This document shows positions 44,989 through 54,139 of a DNA stretch of 64,000 nucleotides, one piece after another (within the stretch, counting starts at the first letter, position 1; each line of letters opens with the position of its first letter). Source of the stretch: Methanobrevibacter thaueri (lineage in GTDB: Archaea > Methanobacteriota > Methanobacteria > Methanobacteriales > Methanobacteriaceae); the NCBI RefSeq assembly GCF_015062915.1, contig NZ_SUTJ01000003.1:97525-161524 (forward strand), read 5' to 3'. The notes beneath the pieces are model-generated. The model had not been told where the DNA came from, ran no database searches, and was given only the letters and a program-made list of their open reading frames with translations. The translations under genes were made by a program, and so were the position numbers.

Positions 44989-45570
44989 TTATTCGTCTTC
45001 AATAATACTAAAACCTGTTTTTAAACCTTTAAGTTCATCTTCAGGAATTTCAGAGACTTCTGCCTTATCACTGACGATGCTGCTTTGGCCAAATGGATCC
45101 AACATTATCAATGTGGCGGTGCCGTTTCCTTTTTTAAGTTCCTGAATGAATTCAAGTGTGCCTTTACCGTTTTTCTGTGACAATTCATCATCAAAAAGAT
45201 TCAATGCTCTTATAACAGCACTTTCAAAACGTGTCAGGACACCTTCGACATTTGTGACGTATCCTTCTGATTTTGGACCAGGCTCCACTTTTATACCTGC
45301 TTCTGGTATCATAACGGTTGCTGACTGTGACCTTACAACCCTCACGGACAGGGTATTCTTGCTGATTTCAATAACATGCTTTGCAGGGTCCTTGTGCTCT
45401 AAGGCAAGTACGTCGGAGTGCCTGAATCCGCAGGATGGGCATTGGAGGGTTGTCTCCATTACCTTGCCGAAGTGAGGTATCTCAAGCTCTTTCATAATTG
45501 ATTTTGCCACGCCTTCAATTCCGCAGGCTGGGCATTTGATAATCATTTCGTTAATGGTTTCATCATTCAT
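44989..45570 (-). CDS. ZPR1-type zinc finger protein
   Basis: The 193-residue protein has one ZPR1 module: a four-cysteine zinc finger (CPACGIEG ... LQCPSCGFRHSDV) followed by the ZPR1 beta domain (VVRSQSATVMIPEAGIKVEP; GYVTNVEGVLTRFESAVIRA). Eukaryotic ZPR1 binds translation factor eEF1A; the archaeal role is not established. It overlaps the 2-phosphoglycerate kinase gene by eight bases at the start and is likely translated with it. Confidence 0.9.
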   Translation of the reverse strand: MNDETINEMIIKCPACGIEGVAKSIMKELEIPHFGKVMETTLQCPSCGFRHSDVLALEHKDPAKHVIEISKNTLSVRVVRSQSATVMIPEAGIKVEPGPKSEGYVTNVEGVLTRFESAVIRALNLFDDELSQKNGKGTLEFIQELKKGNGTATLIMLDPFGQSSIVSDKAEVSEIPEDELKGLKTGFSIIEDE

Positions 45571-46507
45571 TTAAAACATATCCTTTTTCTTTCAATTCTT
45601 CAATAATTTCATCTAGTTTTGCTTGGCTGGAAGCGGATATTGTGGTTTCACGATACTCGGAAAGCTTATACAGTTCACTCAAGTATTCTTTCTTGTCAGA
45701 ATCCTTTGAGATGTTGTCTATGAACTTTTGTGCATCCTCGCTGTCGTTGACATTGATGTTTCTAACCAAAGGCTCCTTGAATCCTTTGATGTTGTATGTG
45801 ATCTTGTCAAGGCTTCCATTGTTCTTGTTAATGATAATATTTATGACATCCGCCAACTCATCAACATCATTCACCAGCTTCACGGTTGCTGTTGACTGGT
45901 TTATGATTGACAGTATCTTTTCAAGTGTCTTTTCAATTGTCTCGGAGTTTATGACATGGACATTGTTGGCTTCCGCTTGGGACAGCAGGTGGTCATGTAT
46001 GATCCTGTTTTCCCTAAAGAAATCAAGCTGCTTTCCTCCACGATGTATTTCAATGGCTCTTTTGACGAAGCGTTCCTTGTGTGATTCCTCTTCGGAGCTT
46101 AAAACAAAGAAGTAGATGTTTGCATCATCCTCGAACTGCTCGACATTAATCAGTCCCGGAACCAGGTGGACTCCCTCGATGATTATGTCGTCATAGTCTG
46201 TGATTGCCCTTTGGATTATCTTTTCAAGGCCAGGTATGACATATGATGCATGCTCATCGAAACCCGCTGCCACCAGTTCATCATAACTGTTGAAACGGTT
46301 CTTGTTTCTAATGTGCTTGTATGCATCATAGGAGGAGCTGTGAAGTGCAGGTGCATATTCCTTGCCGATTATTCCTCTCACCACTGCTCTTATGAAATCA
46401 CTTTCAATCAAATGCTTAATGTTCAATGTCCTTGCAAGTTCAGCGGCAATGGTGGATTTTCCAATCCCTGATGCGCTTCCAATAAGTATAACATAAGGTT
46501 TGCTCAT
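45563..46507 (-). CDS. pgk2: 2-phosphoglycerate kinase family protein
   Basis: The 314-residue protein has a Walker A motif GSASGIGKST at residues 10-19 and blocks LARTLNIKHLIESDFIRAVV and IIIEGVHLVPGLI. It matches 2-phosphoglycerate kinase, which makes 2,3-diphosphoglycerate from 2-phosphoglycerate; in Methanobacteriales this feeds cyclic 2,3-diphosphoglycerate. The C-terminal ~110 residues (from about 205) form an extra charged domain. No cyclic 2,3-diphosphoglycerate synthetase gene is nearby in the window. The ATG is preceded by GGAGAGATTGGC. Confidence 0.85.
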   Translation of the reverse strand: MSKPYVILIGSASGIGKSTIAAELARTLNIKHLIESDFIRAVVRGIIGKEYAPALHSSSYDAYKHIRNKNRFNSYDELVAAGFDEHASYVIPGLEKIIQRAITDYDDIIIEGVHLVPGLINVEQFEDDANIYFFVLSSEEESHKERFVKRAIEIHRGGKQLDFFRENRIIHDHLLSQAEANNVHVINSETIEKTLEKILSIINQSTATVKLVNDVDELADVINIIINKNNGSLDKITYNIKGFKEPLVRNINVNDSEDAQKFIDNISKDSDKKEYLSELYKLSEYRETTISASSQAKLDEIIEELKEKGYVLNE

Positions 46508-46705
46508 GCCAATCTCTCCAAAAATGTTTTTTCAATTATCTTCTATATATGTGATTTCAATCTTATAAAACATTATACTTTATAAATATGAAAAACAATA
46601 ATTATTAATATAACATTTTTTTAAAAATTATTTTTTAAAAAGTAAATTTTATAGGTACATGATTAGTTATAAGTTATAAATTATTAGAATAAAGGGGTGA
46701 ATTTT

Positions 46706-47758
46706 TTGTATTCAGTTAAATCAGTTAAAGATATTCAGGATTTAAATCCATTCATTGTAGTTGGTTGCGGAGGTGGAGGAGAGAAATTCTCCAATCTCGA
46801 AGGAGTTGAGGCCATAGGGTTCATAGATGATAATGTCAAAAAGCAAGGAACATCATATTGCGGATGTGTCATCTCTGGAAGTCTTGACGAATGTCTTAAA
46901 GACGCACCAGAAGCAAAATCATTGGTTATTATGTTGCCGATTGGTGCTGAAGGCGCAGCATTGAAATACGCTGTTCAGGCAATCGACAAGGGATTGAATG
47001 TAATCACATCATTCAGATCACTGTCAATTGAAGAGAATTTGTCTTTAAAGAAATTTGCTGATGCAAAAAATGTCGTTATCAAGGAAATCAGTCCAAGACT
47101 GGATGTTGTAGAGAAAATAGCTGGTGTAGCCCCTGAAAAATCATGTGAAGTTTTACCTAAAATATCTTATAAACCAAAAGCACCAGTGATTTTCGTTGGA
47201 GGGACCTCTCAGGAATGTGGAAAAAGGACAACCACAAAGATGCTCGGTTTGGCAAGTGCTGAGAGAGGATTGAATCCGGCAATAATATCCACTGATGAAA
47301 TGGGTTTGGAAGAACCTACTGATTTTAACTTTAGAGCAGGAAGCCTATCTGCAATGGATGTACCATCTGCAGTATTATCCGCTATAAAATATGTTGAAGA
47401 AACCAAAAAACCAGATATCATTTTCATTGAAGGTCAATCCAGCCTGACCGAAAAAGGAAATCCTCACCCAAGAGGATTGTCAGCTGCAATCTTAATCGGT
47501 GCAGCTCCTGACGCAGTCATCGTTGGACACAGGCCAAATCACCCATACAGGGAACCTAGAGGTATTGAAGAAGAAATCAAAGCTATTGAAGCAGTTGAAC
47601 CTACAAAAGTAGTTGGACTCTCAGTAAACCTTAAGAACGCCGATTTGGATTTATGTCCGGAATACTTCGAATCCACTTTCGGATTGCCTGCTGAAGACGT
47701 CTACAACAACGGCGCTTCCAAATTACTGGATGCTATTTTCGAATACTTAGAGGAGTAA
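46706..47758 (+). CDS. DUF1611 domain protein
   Basis: The protein has 350 residues from TTG 46706, which stands six bases after the ribosome site GGGGTG; the GTG at 46697 is part of that site. The N-terminal Rossmann-like domain ([20 protein letters not shown]) is followed by a P-loop-like domain ([18 protein letters not shown], about residues 155-172) and [22 protein letters not shown]1611 proteins include DgcN, an N-acetyltransferase-like factor of D-glutamate metabolism in bacteria; the archaeal role is unknown. It is co-transcribed with sepF, five bases downstream. Confidence 0.88.
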   Translation: MYSVKSVKDIQDLNPFIVVGCGGGGEKFSNLEGVEAIGFIDDNVKKQGTSYCGCVISGSLDECLKDAPEAKSLVIMLPIGAEGAALKYAVQAIDKGLNVITSFRSLSIEENLSLKKFADAKNVVIKEISPRLDVVEKIAGVAPEKSCEVLPKISYKPKAPVIFVGGTSQECGKRTTTKMLGLASAERGLNPAIISTDEMGLEEPTDFNFRAGSLSAMDVPSAVLSAIKYVEETKKPDIIFIEGQSSLTEKGNPHPRGLSAAILIGAAPDAVIVGHRPNHPYREPRGIEEEIKAIEAVEPTKVVGLSVNLKNADLDLCPEYFESTFGLPAEDVYNNGASKLLDAIFEYLEE

Positions 47759-47763
47759 TTTAA

Positions 47764-48327
47764 ATGAGTTTCACAGATACACTTAAAAAGAGTTTAGGCT
47801 TTGAAGAAACTGAAGGCAGCAAGGACAAACCTAAAAGCGAATTATCTAATGAGTTATCCAACATTGTCGGCAGTATCAAAGATGTTTTAAAGCCACAGGA
47901 AAATCGTTCAAGTCAACAACCACAACAACAGTACAGGCCAAATACTCAAGCACAATACAGGCAAGCTCCTAGACCTACTCCAAGTGCTACTCCAAGAACT
48001 GTACCAAAACCAACTCCAAGATATGAGGATCCTAATGACTTTGTCATCATCCCTGAACAGTCCTATTATGAGATTGTCCTAATAAGGCCTAAAACAATCG
48101 ATGACATCAACTATGTAGTTGATCAGGTCATTGAAGAGAGAAATCCTGTCATTTTGGACTTGTCCTTTTTGGAAAAGGAAAGTGCTCCAAACTACAAGTT
48201 GGCCGGAGATAAGATTAAGCAGATGAGATCAAGATACGGTGCACAGGCATTATTGCTTTCCCGTACAGAAGACAAGAATCTGATTATCATCTCTCCTAAA
48301 AAAGTAAAAGTCGTCAATAAAGGATAA
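47764..48327 (+). CDS. sepF: Cell division protein SepF
   Basis: The protein has 187 residues. It has an N-terminal amphipathic helix (MSFTDTLKKSLGF) for membrane binding, a long Gln/Pro/Thr-rich linker (about 45-85) and a C-terminal SepF core (YEIVLIRPKTIDDINYVVDQ; NPVILDLSFLEKE). Archaeal SepF anchors FtsZ to the membrane and is known to be needed for division in Methanobrevibacter smithii. The linker is longer than the minimal family form. AGGAGTAATTTAA precedes the ATG. Confidence 0.93.
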   Translation: MSFTDTLKKSLGFEETEGSKDKPKSELSNELSNIVGSIKDVLKPQENRSSQQPQQQYRPNTQAQYRQAPRPTPSATPRTVPKPTPRYEDPNDFVIIPEQSYYEIVLIRPKTIDDINYVVDQVIEERNPVILDLSFLEKESAPNYKLAGDKIKQMRSRYGAQALLLSRTEDKNLIIISPKKVKVVNKG

Positions 48328-48347
48328 GTAGAATTGATTTTCTACTT
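48326..48347. terminator. Bidirectional hairpin between sepF and the TDT transporter gene
   Basis: AAGTAGAA-N6-TTCTACTT forms a stem overlapping the sepF stop, with T-runs on the right and A-rich sequence on the left. It would serve both convergent genes. Confidence 0.55.
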
Positions 48348-48352
48348 TTCAA

Positions 48353-49252
48353 CTATTTTTTTAAAAACACCAAATATCTCGCTAGTACATACATCACCAG
48401 AATCAATGCTATTGCCGTTTCCATAATTAGGATGTTGTCTAATATCATATTGGAGGCCACATTTCCCACAATTCCTTTTGTTGCAAGTGCACTGATTACA
48501 AATGGGAATGTGAATGCTGCAAAACTTGGGTAGAAGCCAATATTGCGATAGTCAATGAACTTGTACAGTGCGAAAATGTAGAATATGCATGCAATCAGAT
48601 AGAGTCCCATTGCAAATTCATATGACACGCTTTCAGCGGAATTCAAATATCCTACAATAAGTATGCTGAATAATGCTGTGAAAATACATATCAAAGGCTT
48701 GTTCATGTCCTGATTATTGGGATACCTGATGTATCTGTAGAATACGACTGGAGTGGTCACAAGCATTGAGATGAATCCGATCATGAAGAATATGAAATCG
48801 ATATCGTTTAGTCCATGGACATTTGCGGTTATCGCTCCCATGGTGATTCCAATATACACAATCCACCAACTTGGATAGACTGTCTTTATATCAAATTCAC
48901 GTATGACGAAACGATAGGTGAAGTAAATCATTAGCAAAATATGAAGGCCAATTCCTATAATCCACACACCATACGAAAAGGCGGGCATGAATGTATTAAG
49001 ATATGTAGATAAAAGCATCACTGCCATTGGAAATGTACCGAAACTACTGAGAATGATAGGATTTTTCAAGTCCCTTCTTATGGTTTCAGGGTATAATATT
49101 AATTTCAAAAGTATCAGGACTAAAAATATTCCTCCAATGCTTCCAAATAGATATCTCAAATAGGGATGGACATCCTGAACCAGATTCCCTAGTGAGAATA
49201 ATGCAAGAACCAAACCTGAAACGGGCAGGGGCAACTTTTCAATGACATTCAT
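48353..49252 (-). CDS. TDT family (TehA/SLAC1-like) membrane protein
   Basis: The 299-residue protein has about ten helices. LPLPVSGLVLALFSLGNLVQ at the N-terminus and NPIILSSFGTFPMAVMLLST match the tellurite-resistance/dicarboxylate transporter family (TehA, Mae1, SLAC1), which carries anions. The substrate is unknown. It is downstream of the TatD-like gene on the same strand with six bases between. Confidence 0.82.
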   Translation of the reverse strand: MNVIEKLPLPVSGLVLALFSLGNLVQDVHPYLRYLFGSIGGIFLVLILLKLILYPETIRRDLKNPIILSSFGTFPMAVMLLSTYLNTFMPAFSYGVWIIGIGLHILLMIYFTYRFVIREFDIKTVYPSWWIVYIGITMGAITANVHGLNDIDFIFFMIGFISMLVTTPVVFYRYIRYPNNQDMNKPLICIFTALFSILIVGYLNSAESVSYEFAMGLYLIACIFYIFALYKFIDYRNIGFYPSFAAFTFPFVISALATKGIVGNVASNMILDNILIMETAIALILVMYVLARYLVFLKK

Positions 49253-49258
49253 AAAAAT

Positions 49259-50014
49259 CTATAATCTAAAGAATTCCTTTGCATTTAGAGATGAGACCTT
49301 TTCAATCTCCTTATTTTCATATCCCTTTCTTACCAGTTCACGAACGGTTTTGGGAACGGAAAGAGGGTCTGAAGGCTTGTTGCTTATGTCGCTGTTTAAA
49401 AGGAAGCGGTCAAATCCATATTCATCCAAAATGGAGATTGCCTCAAACTCATCCATCTTCTGCGGCTGAACTGTCAATCCGAGCATGCAGTCACTGTCAA
49501 TTGCATCACAAACAACCTCTGGATTAATGTGATCAATCACTGCCTGACTTTCCTCAATGTGCTGCGGAACGATTTCAAGGATTCTTTTGAGAACTTCCCT
49601 CTTGTTTCTTCTTGGAGTGTGGATGATTACCTTGGATTTGGTTTCATTTGCAATGTCCAGTTGCCTTTCAAAGACGCTTATCTCACTGTCGGTCAAATCC
49701 TCAAGTCCGATTTCACCGATTGCCACAATTTGATCGGTTTCTATCCACTTGTATAATTCATCGAATATGATTTCAGGATTGACATTTGAGTTTGTCGGAT
49801 GGATTCCAAGTGCAACCTTCAACTCAAGGCCATGTTCCATCGCCCTTTTGGTGTCAAGCTCTAGAATTCTATTGAGATGATTTAAAAGAATCATTTCATG
49901 AGGAATCTTGTATGGATAGTAACTGCAGGTTATTGCAGTATCGATTCCGGCTAAAAACATTTTTTCAAAGTCCTCTCCGCTTCTGGCATCTGCATGCATA
50001 TGGGTATCAATCAT
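49259..50014 (-). CDS. TatD-related TIM-barrel metal hydrolase
   Basis: The protein has 251 residues from ATG 50014, which has GTGATAAA directly upstream; an in-frame ATG at 50059 lacks a ribosome site and its extra 15 residues match nothing. Metal ligands include MIDTHMHADARS at the N-terminus, ALGIHPTN, AIGEIGLEDL, VIIHTPRRNK and LLNSDIS. This is the archaeal group of predicted TIM-barrel hydrolases related to TatD. Its substrate is unknown. Confidence 0.85.
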   Translation of the reverse strand: MIDTHMHADARSGEDFEKMFLAGIDTAITCSYYPYKIPHEMILLNHLNRILELDTKRAMEHGLELKVALGIHPTNSNVNPEIIFDELYKWIETDQIVAIGEIGLEDLTDSEISVFERQLDIANETKSKVIIHTPRRNKREVLKRILEIVPQHIEESQAVIDHINPEVVCDAIDSDCMLGLTVQPQKMDEFEAISILDEYGFDRFLLNSDISNKPSDPLSVPKTVRELVRKGYENKEIEKVSSLNAKEFFRL

Positions 50015-50199
50015 TTTATCACTGTTTGAACTTTTATCTAATCCTATTATATTTTTCATTTTTAAAAAATTTGCCTAAAAAACATATTGCTTTTAAACCT
50101 TGTGCAAGTGCAACTTATAGCACATGTTCACTTTAAAATCTTTTATATTATTTCAGTAATAAAAATTAGTTTAAATGTAATACTATTTAGGTGGTCAAT

Positions 50200-50976
50200 T
50201 TGAACAGAACAAAAAATCATGTAAGACACTACAATAAGGTATCAGAAGATATAAAGTTCGTATCCAATTCCCTAATTAGATTAAGGGTATTGAAAGCATT
50301 ATATGAAAATCCAAGTAATATGAAAGAGTTAACACATAAAACAGATTTAAGCTACAGCTCCATATCAAGCACATTGCACAAGCTGGAGCTAAGGGACATG
50401 GTATACCGCAATTCAAACAGGTACTACCTTGCAAGCTCATTGAAACTGCAGATGAAAAACATATTGCAACTGTCAATCATCATAAACCTGTTGGATGAGA
50501 TATTCAACATCATTGAAGGTCACATCGTCCATAAGCTACCGTTAGAGTCAATTCTTGAAATGCACATGCTCGACGGTTCTCTTATGGTGGAGTCAGATGG
50601 TGTGAATGCGGACATGATCGATAATCTGATTGAAAACAACATTGGTGAAGCCAACAGTGCCCGCTGCATTCTGCCGGTATACTCAGAAGGAATAAACTTA
50701 AAACTCAACGAATTGGCTGATGACGGCAAGTTCGTTGAAATCTTGGTTTCTAAAAAACTCTCAAACATCTACAACAATAGATCAAGGGTAAAATACATCT
50801 CCACATTCCGTGGCAAGAACAATTTCCTTTTAATCATCACCGACAAGATGATGATACTGGGTTTTTTCAGAAATGATGGTATATTTGATAAAAATAGGTT
50901 GGTTATCTCAACAGGTAAGGACTCCCTGAAATGGGCCAATAACCTGTTTAGATATTTTAAAAAATTGGATAAATGA
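50200..50976 (+). CDS. FilR1-type winged-helix transcriptional regulator
   Basis: The protein has 258 residues from TTG 50200, six bases after the ribosome site AGGTGG; the GTG at 50191 is inside that site. An ArsR-like winged helix occupies residues ~25-80 (LIRLRVLKALYENPSNMKEL; SYSSISSTLHKLELRDMVYR). The C-terminal domain (ESDGVNADMIDNLIENNI; NFLLIITDKMMILGFFRNDG) matches the middle domain of methanogen FilR1-type regulators, thought to sense small acyl compounds. The target is unknown; it stands alone between operons. Confidence 0.85.
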   Translation: MNRTKNHVRHYNKVSEDIKFVSNSLIRLRVLKALYENPSNMKELTHKTDLSYSSISSTLHKLELRDMVYRNSNRYYLASSLKLQMKNILQLSIIINLLDEIFNIIEGHIVHKLPLESILEMHMLDGSLMVESDGVNADMIDNLIENNIGEANSARCILPVYSEGINLKLNELADDGKFVEILVSKKLSNIYNNRSRVKYISTFRGKNNFLLIITDKMMILGFFRNDGIFDKNRLVISTGKDSLKWANNLFRYFKKLDK

Positions 50977-50991
50977 GTGTTAAACTCATTT
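50971..50991. terminator. Hairpin at the convergent ends of the regulator and glyS
   Basis: AAATGAGT-N5-ACTCATTT forms a stem that contains both the regulator and the glyS stop codons. Confidence 0.5.
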
Positions 50992-52680
50992 ATAATACTT
51001 TTCAAGGTATTCTTTTAAATCGGAAATAGGAATTCTTTCCTGTTCTTCGGTGTCCCTATCCCTAACTGTAACCTGATTGTCTTCTAAAGTGTCGAAGTCA
51101 ACGGTTACTGCAAGAGGAATACCAATTTCATCAGCTCTTGCATATCTTTTACCGATGGTACCGGTGGTATCGTATTCAACGGTGAAACCTTCCATTCTTA
51201 AGGTTTCGGTTAATTCCTGTGCAACTTCAGGTAATCCTTTCTTGTTTACAAGTGGGAAAATACCGACTTGCACTGGTGCAACTGACTTGTTGAACTTGAA
51301 GTAGTCTTTTCCTTCGGTTTCGGTAAAGGAATGCAATAATACTGAATATGTGATACGGTCAATACCGAATGATGGCTCAATAACGTGAGGAGTGATCTTT
51401 TCACCGGTTATTTCCTCTTCAACTTCCTCAAAGATAAGCAAGTCTTCGGTGACTTCATAAACCTTATCCAATTCAACGGTGAATTTGCCGTCAGCTTCAA
51501 GTGCAGCTTTAACCTCATTCACATCAGCATCTTCAATGGCCTGTTTGACTTTAGGAGAATCTCCTTTAAAGACCGGTCCGAATTTGGACAAGTTAGGTTT
51601 TACAACTGTTTTTTGAACTTTTTTAGGTTCATCATACTCAACAAAGACGTTCAATTCATCATTACTGAACTTGGAGTGTGAAGACAGATCATAATCTCCC
51701 CTGTCGGCAATTCCGATGATTTCAACCCAACCGTACTTGTCGGTTTTCACTTCAACGTCCCAGCAGTCAAGGGCATAGTGAGCCATTTCCCCTGCTAAGT
51801 GTTGTCTGAATCTTAACACGTCTTCAGGAATACCGATTTCAGTAAGGAATTTGCGTGCAAGGTATAATTGGTAGATGAGCATTTCATTGGCGACAATGCC
51901 TTTATCCAATGCTTCGCGAGCTGTGATTTCCAAAGGTTCAAGGTTGTTTTCCTGAACTTCCTGTGAGTTTAGGCGCAATACCGCATCTTCAATCTGTGAG
52001 AATTTAGGATGGGTCTTGTCTTTAGGGTTTAAAAAGATTTCAGCTTCTGCTTGTGTAAATTCACGAAGTCTGATAACTCCTTGTCTTGGGGAAATCTCAT
52101 TCCTGTATGCTTTTCCAAGCTGAACAGCTCCAAATGGTAATTTTCCTCTGAAGAATCTTTCTAATCTTTTGAACAATATGAATATTCCCTGTGCGGTTTC
52201 AGGTCTCATGTACCCTACTTTATCTCCTTTCGCACCGATTTCGGTTTTAAACATCAGGTTGTAGTTCCAGATGTTTGAAAGTTTTCCGCCACATTCAGGA
52301 CATACAATGTTGTTGTCGATTACGATTTGGTCAAGTTCCTCGTTTTCAAGGCTTTCCACATCTTCTCCGATTACCTCTTCAATGATATGGTCTGCTCTGA
52401 ACACTTCACCACATTTTTCACATTTGCACATTGGGTCTGTGAAGTTGTCAACGTGTCCAGATGCCTTCAGGACTTCTTTAGGCATAACGGTAGGTCCTTC
52501 AATCTCGTAGAATCCTTCACCGGAAACGTATTGTTTTCTCCATTTCTGCATAATGTTGTTCTTAAGGCTTGCTCCAAGAGGGCCGTAGTCAGTAAAACCT
52601 GACACTCCGGAATATATTTCGAATGATGGCCATAAAAATCCTCTTTTAGCACTGATGTTGCTCATTTTGTCATGATTCAT
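50986..52680 (-). CDS. glyS: Glycyl-tRNA synthetase, alpha2 type
   Basis: The 564-residue class II enzyme charges tRNA-Gly. Motif 1 region: SGVSGFTDYGPLGASLKNNI. Motif 2: GKAYRNEISPRQGVIRLREF. Motif 3: SFGIDRITYSVLLHSF. The C-terminal anticodon-binding domain starts near VGIFPLVNKKGLPEVAQELT. A zinc-binding insertion has CKCEKCGEVF and CPECGGKL. The length and order fit archaeal/eukaryotic GlyRS. AAGGAGTTAA precedes the ATG. Confidence 0.96.
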   Translation of the reverse strand: MNHDKMSNISAKRGFLWPSFEIYSGVSGFTDYGPLGASLKNNIMQKWRKQYVSGEGFYEIEGPTVMPKEVLKASGHVDNFTDPMCKCEKCGEVFRADHIIEEVIGEDVESLENEELDQIVIDNNIVCPECGGKLSNIWNYNLMFKTEIGAKGDKVGYMRPETAQGIFILFKRLERFFRGKLPFGAVQLGKAYRNEISPRQGVIRLREFTQAEAEIFLNPKDKTHPKFSQIEDAVLRLNSQEVQENNLEPLEITAREALDKGIVANEMLIYQLYLARKFLTEIGIPEDVLRFRQHLAGEMAHYALDCWDVEVKTDKYGWVEIIGIADRGDYDLSSHSKFSNDELNVFVEYDEPKKVQKTVVKPNLSKFGPVFKGDSPKVKQAIEDADVNEVKAALEADGKFTVELDKVYEVTEDLLIFEEVEEEITGEKITPHVIEPSFGIDRITYSVLLHSFTETEGKDYFKFNKSVAPVQVGIFPLVNKKGLPEVAQELTETLRMEGFTVEYDTTGTIGKRYARADEIGIPLAVTVDFDTLEDNQVTVRDRDTEEQERIPISDLKEYLEKYYK

Positions 52681-52696
52681 AAAAATTAACTCCTTC

Positions 52697-53281
52697 TTAT
52701 TTTTTCAATTCATAATCTAATTTGACTCTGCTGCTTTCAGGGCGAGTCTGACCCATGTACTTGCTGTTCCTGTCAGGGTGTCCATAAGGCAATTCTGAAG
52801 GTGAGGTCATGGTTTCAAATACAATCTGACACACTCTTTGACCCGGATACAGTGCAACAGGCATTGCACCGATGTTGGATATTTCTAAGGTGATTTTCCC
52901 TTCAAAACCAGGGTCAATGAAACCTGCGGTAACGTGCATTGTAACGCCCAAACGGCCCATACTTGAACGGCCTTCAACCCTTGCAACAAGGTCGTCAGGT
53001 ATCTTGACATATTCCAAGGTGGTTGCCAGTGCGAATTCATTTGGGTGAATAATGAATGCATCACCCTCCTTAACGGTTGTTGATTCCATGTAAGATGCAA
53101 TGTCTTCTGGATCTTTAGGGTCAATGAAAGGTTTTCTGATTACTTTAAATACTTTGAACTCATCCCCTAATCTCATATCCACGGAAGACGGTTGAATCTG
53201 CTTTTCGTCTTTGAGAGGTTCGATTGCTATCTTGTCCTCTTTCAAATATCTCTTTATATCTTTATCGCTTAAAATTGCCAT
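52697..53281 (-). CDS. dcd: dCTP deaminase, possibly bifunctional
   Basis: The protein has 194 residues from ATG 53281 (GTGTGAAAAA upstream; the TTG at 53293 precedes that site). It deaminates dCTP to dUTP for dTTP supply; the M. jannaschii enzyme also hydrolyses dUTP. Conserved blocks are QPSSVDMRLGDEF, ARVEGRSSMGRLGVTMHVTA, GFIDPGFEGKITLEISN and YPGQRVCQIVFE. It is followed after 16 bases by glyS on the same strand. Confidence 0.94.
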   Translation of the reverse strand: MAILSDKDIKRYLKEDKIAIEPLKDEKQIQPSSVDMRLGDEFKVFKVIRKPFIDPKDPEDIASYMESTTVKEGDAFIIHPNEFALATTLEYVKIPDDLVARVEGRSSMGRLGVTMHVTAGFIDPGFEGKITLEISNIGAMPVALYPGQRVCQIVFETMTSPSELPYGHPDRNSKYMGQTRPESSRVKLDYELKK

Positions 53282-53308
53282 TTTTTCACACAAGTAAATT
53301 AATAAGTA

Positions 53309-54139
53309 TTATAATTCTCTGATTTCAAGTAAATTGTCCATTCTATTGACCACATTATCTATTGTCTCGTCACTGTAGTCTATTGTGATTGCATCGAACT
53401 TACATGCATTGACACATAATCCGCATCCTTTGCAGATGTCAAAATCAATGGATATCCTGTTATCCTTAAGGCTGATGGCGTCAAACATGCAGGTTTCATC
53501 CAGACATTTTTTACACATTCGGCACTTGTCCTCATTAAGTGTCACGGTCACTCCGTCAAGCTTTTCCAGCTTGTCACTGATGCTTTCATCCAGGTTAGGA
53601 TACACTTTCCACAGACAGCAGCATGGACAGCAGTGGCAGATGGTTAATAATCCTTTTCCAGGCCTTACATTCATCCACACGGTATCGATTTTATTTCTTC
53701 CGATAATGTGGCTCAATCCTGCAGCGTCTGCTCGGTCAATCTGCTCAAAGGCTTCTTCCACGGTTGCAAGATGTCCTATATTTTTAGGGATTTTTCTGGC
53801 TGTCGGCCCTAAAAAGATACATCCGATGTCTTTTGGATAATCCTGACAGTCGTTTGAACTTCTGCAAAGGCAGCTGTTCATGATGACGATGTCATCGCAA
53901 CGTTTGACAACATCCTTTATAACTTGAGTTGGTAGGAATTCTGAACCTTCTGATTCTATTTTTTTATTGATATTAATTGTATTTGGAACAACAACGATTT
54001 CATCGTCCTCAAAAAGCAGCTTGTCGATGATTTTTCTATATGCCTTTGATTTCTTGGTGATTTCAGCTATCCAAAATCTCCAGTTGAAAATGTATTTAAG
54101 GACAAAAATACTAATGTCTGCAAAGCTAATCTTTCTCAT
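53309..54139 (-). CDS. 4Fe-4S protein with two ferredoxin clusters and extra Cys motifs
   Basis: The protein has 276 residues. Two C-terminal [4Fe-4S] sites are CRMCKKCLDETC and CKGCGLCVNAC. Upstream are NSCLCRSSNDCQDYPKDIGC (about 93-112) and the unusual ICHCCPCCCLW (about 172-182). The N-terminal ~40 residues are basic and amphipathic, possibly membrane-associated. It may pass electrons to or from an unknown partner. GGTGAACA precedes the ATG; it overlaps the end of the methyltransferase gene by 14 bases. Confidence 0.8.
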   Translation of the reverse strand: MRKISFADISIFVLKYIFNWRFWIAEITKKSKAYRKIIDKLLFEDDEIVVVPNTININKKIESEGSEFLPTQVIKDVVKRCDDIVIMNSCLCRSSNDCQDYPKDIGCIFLGPTARKIPKNIGHLATVEEAFEQIDRADAAGLSHIIGRNKIDTVWMNVRPGKGLLTICHCCPCCCLWKVYPNLDESISDKLEKLDGVTVTLNEDKCRMCKKCLDETCMFDAISLKDNRISIDFDICKGCGLCVNACKFDAITIDYSDETIDNVVNRMDNLLEIREL

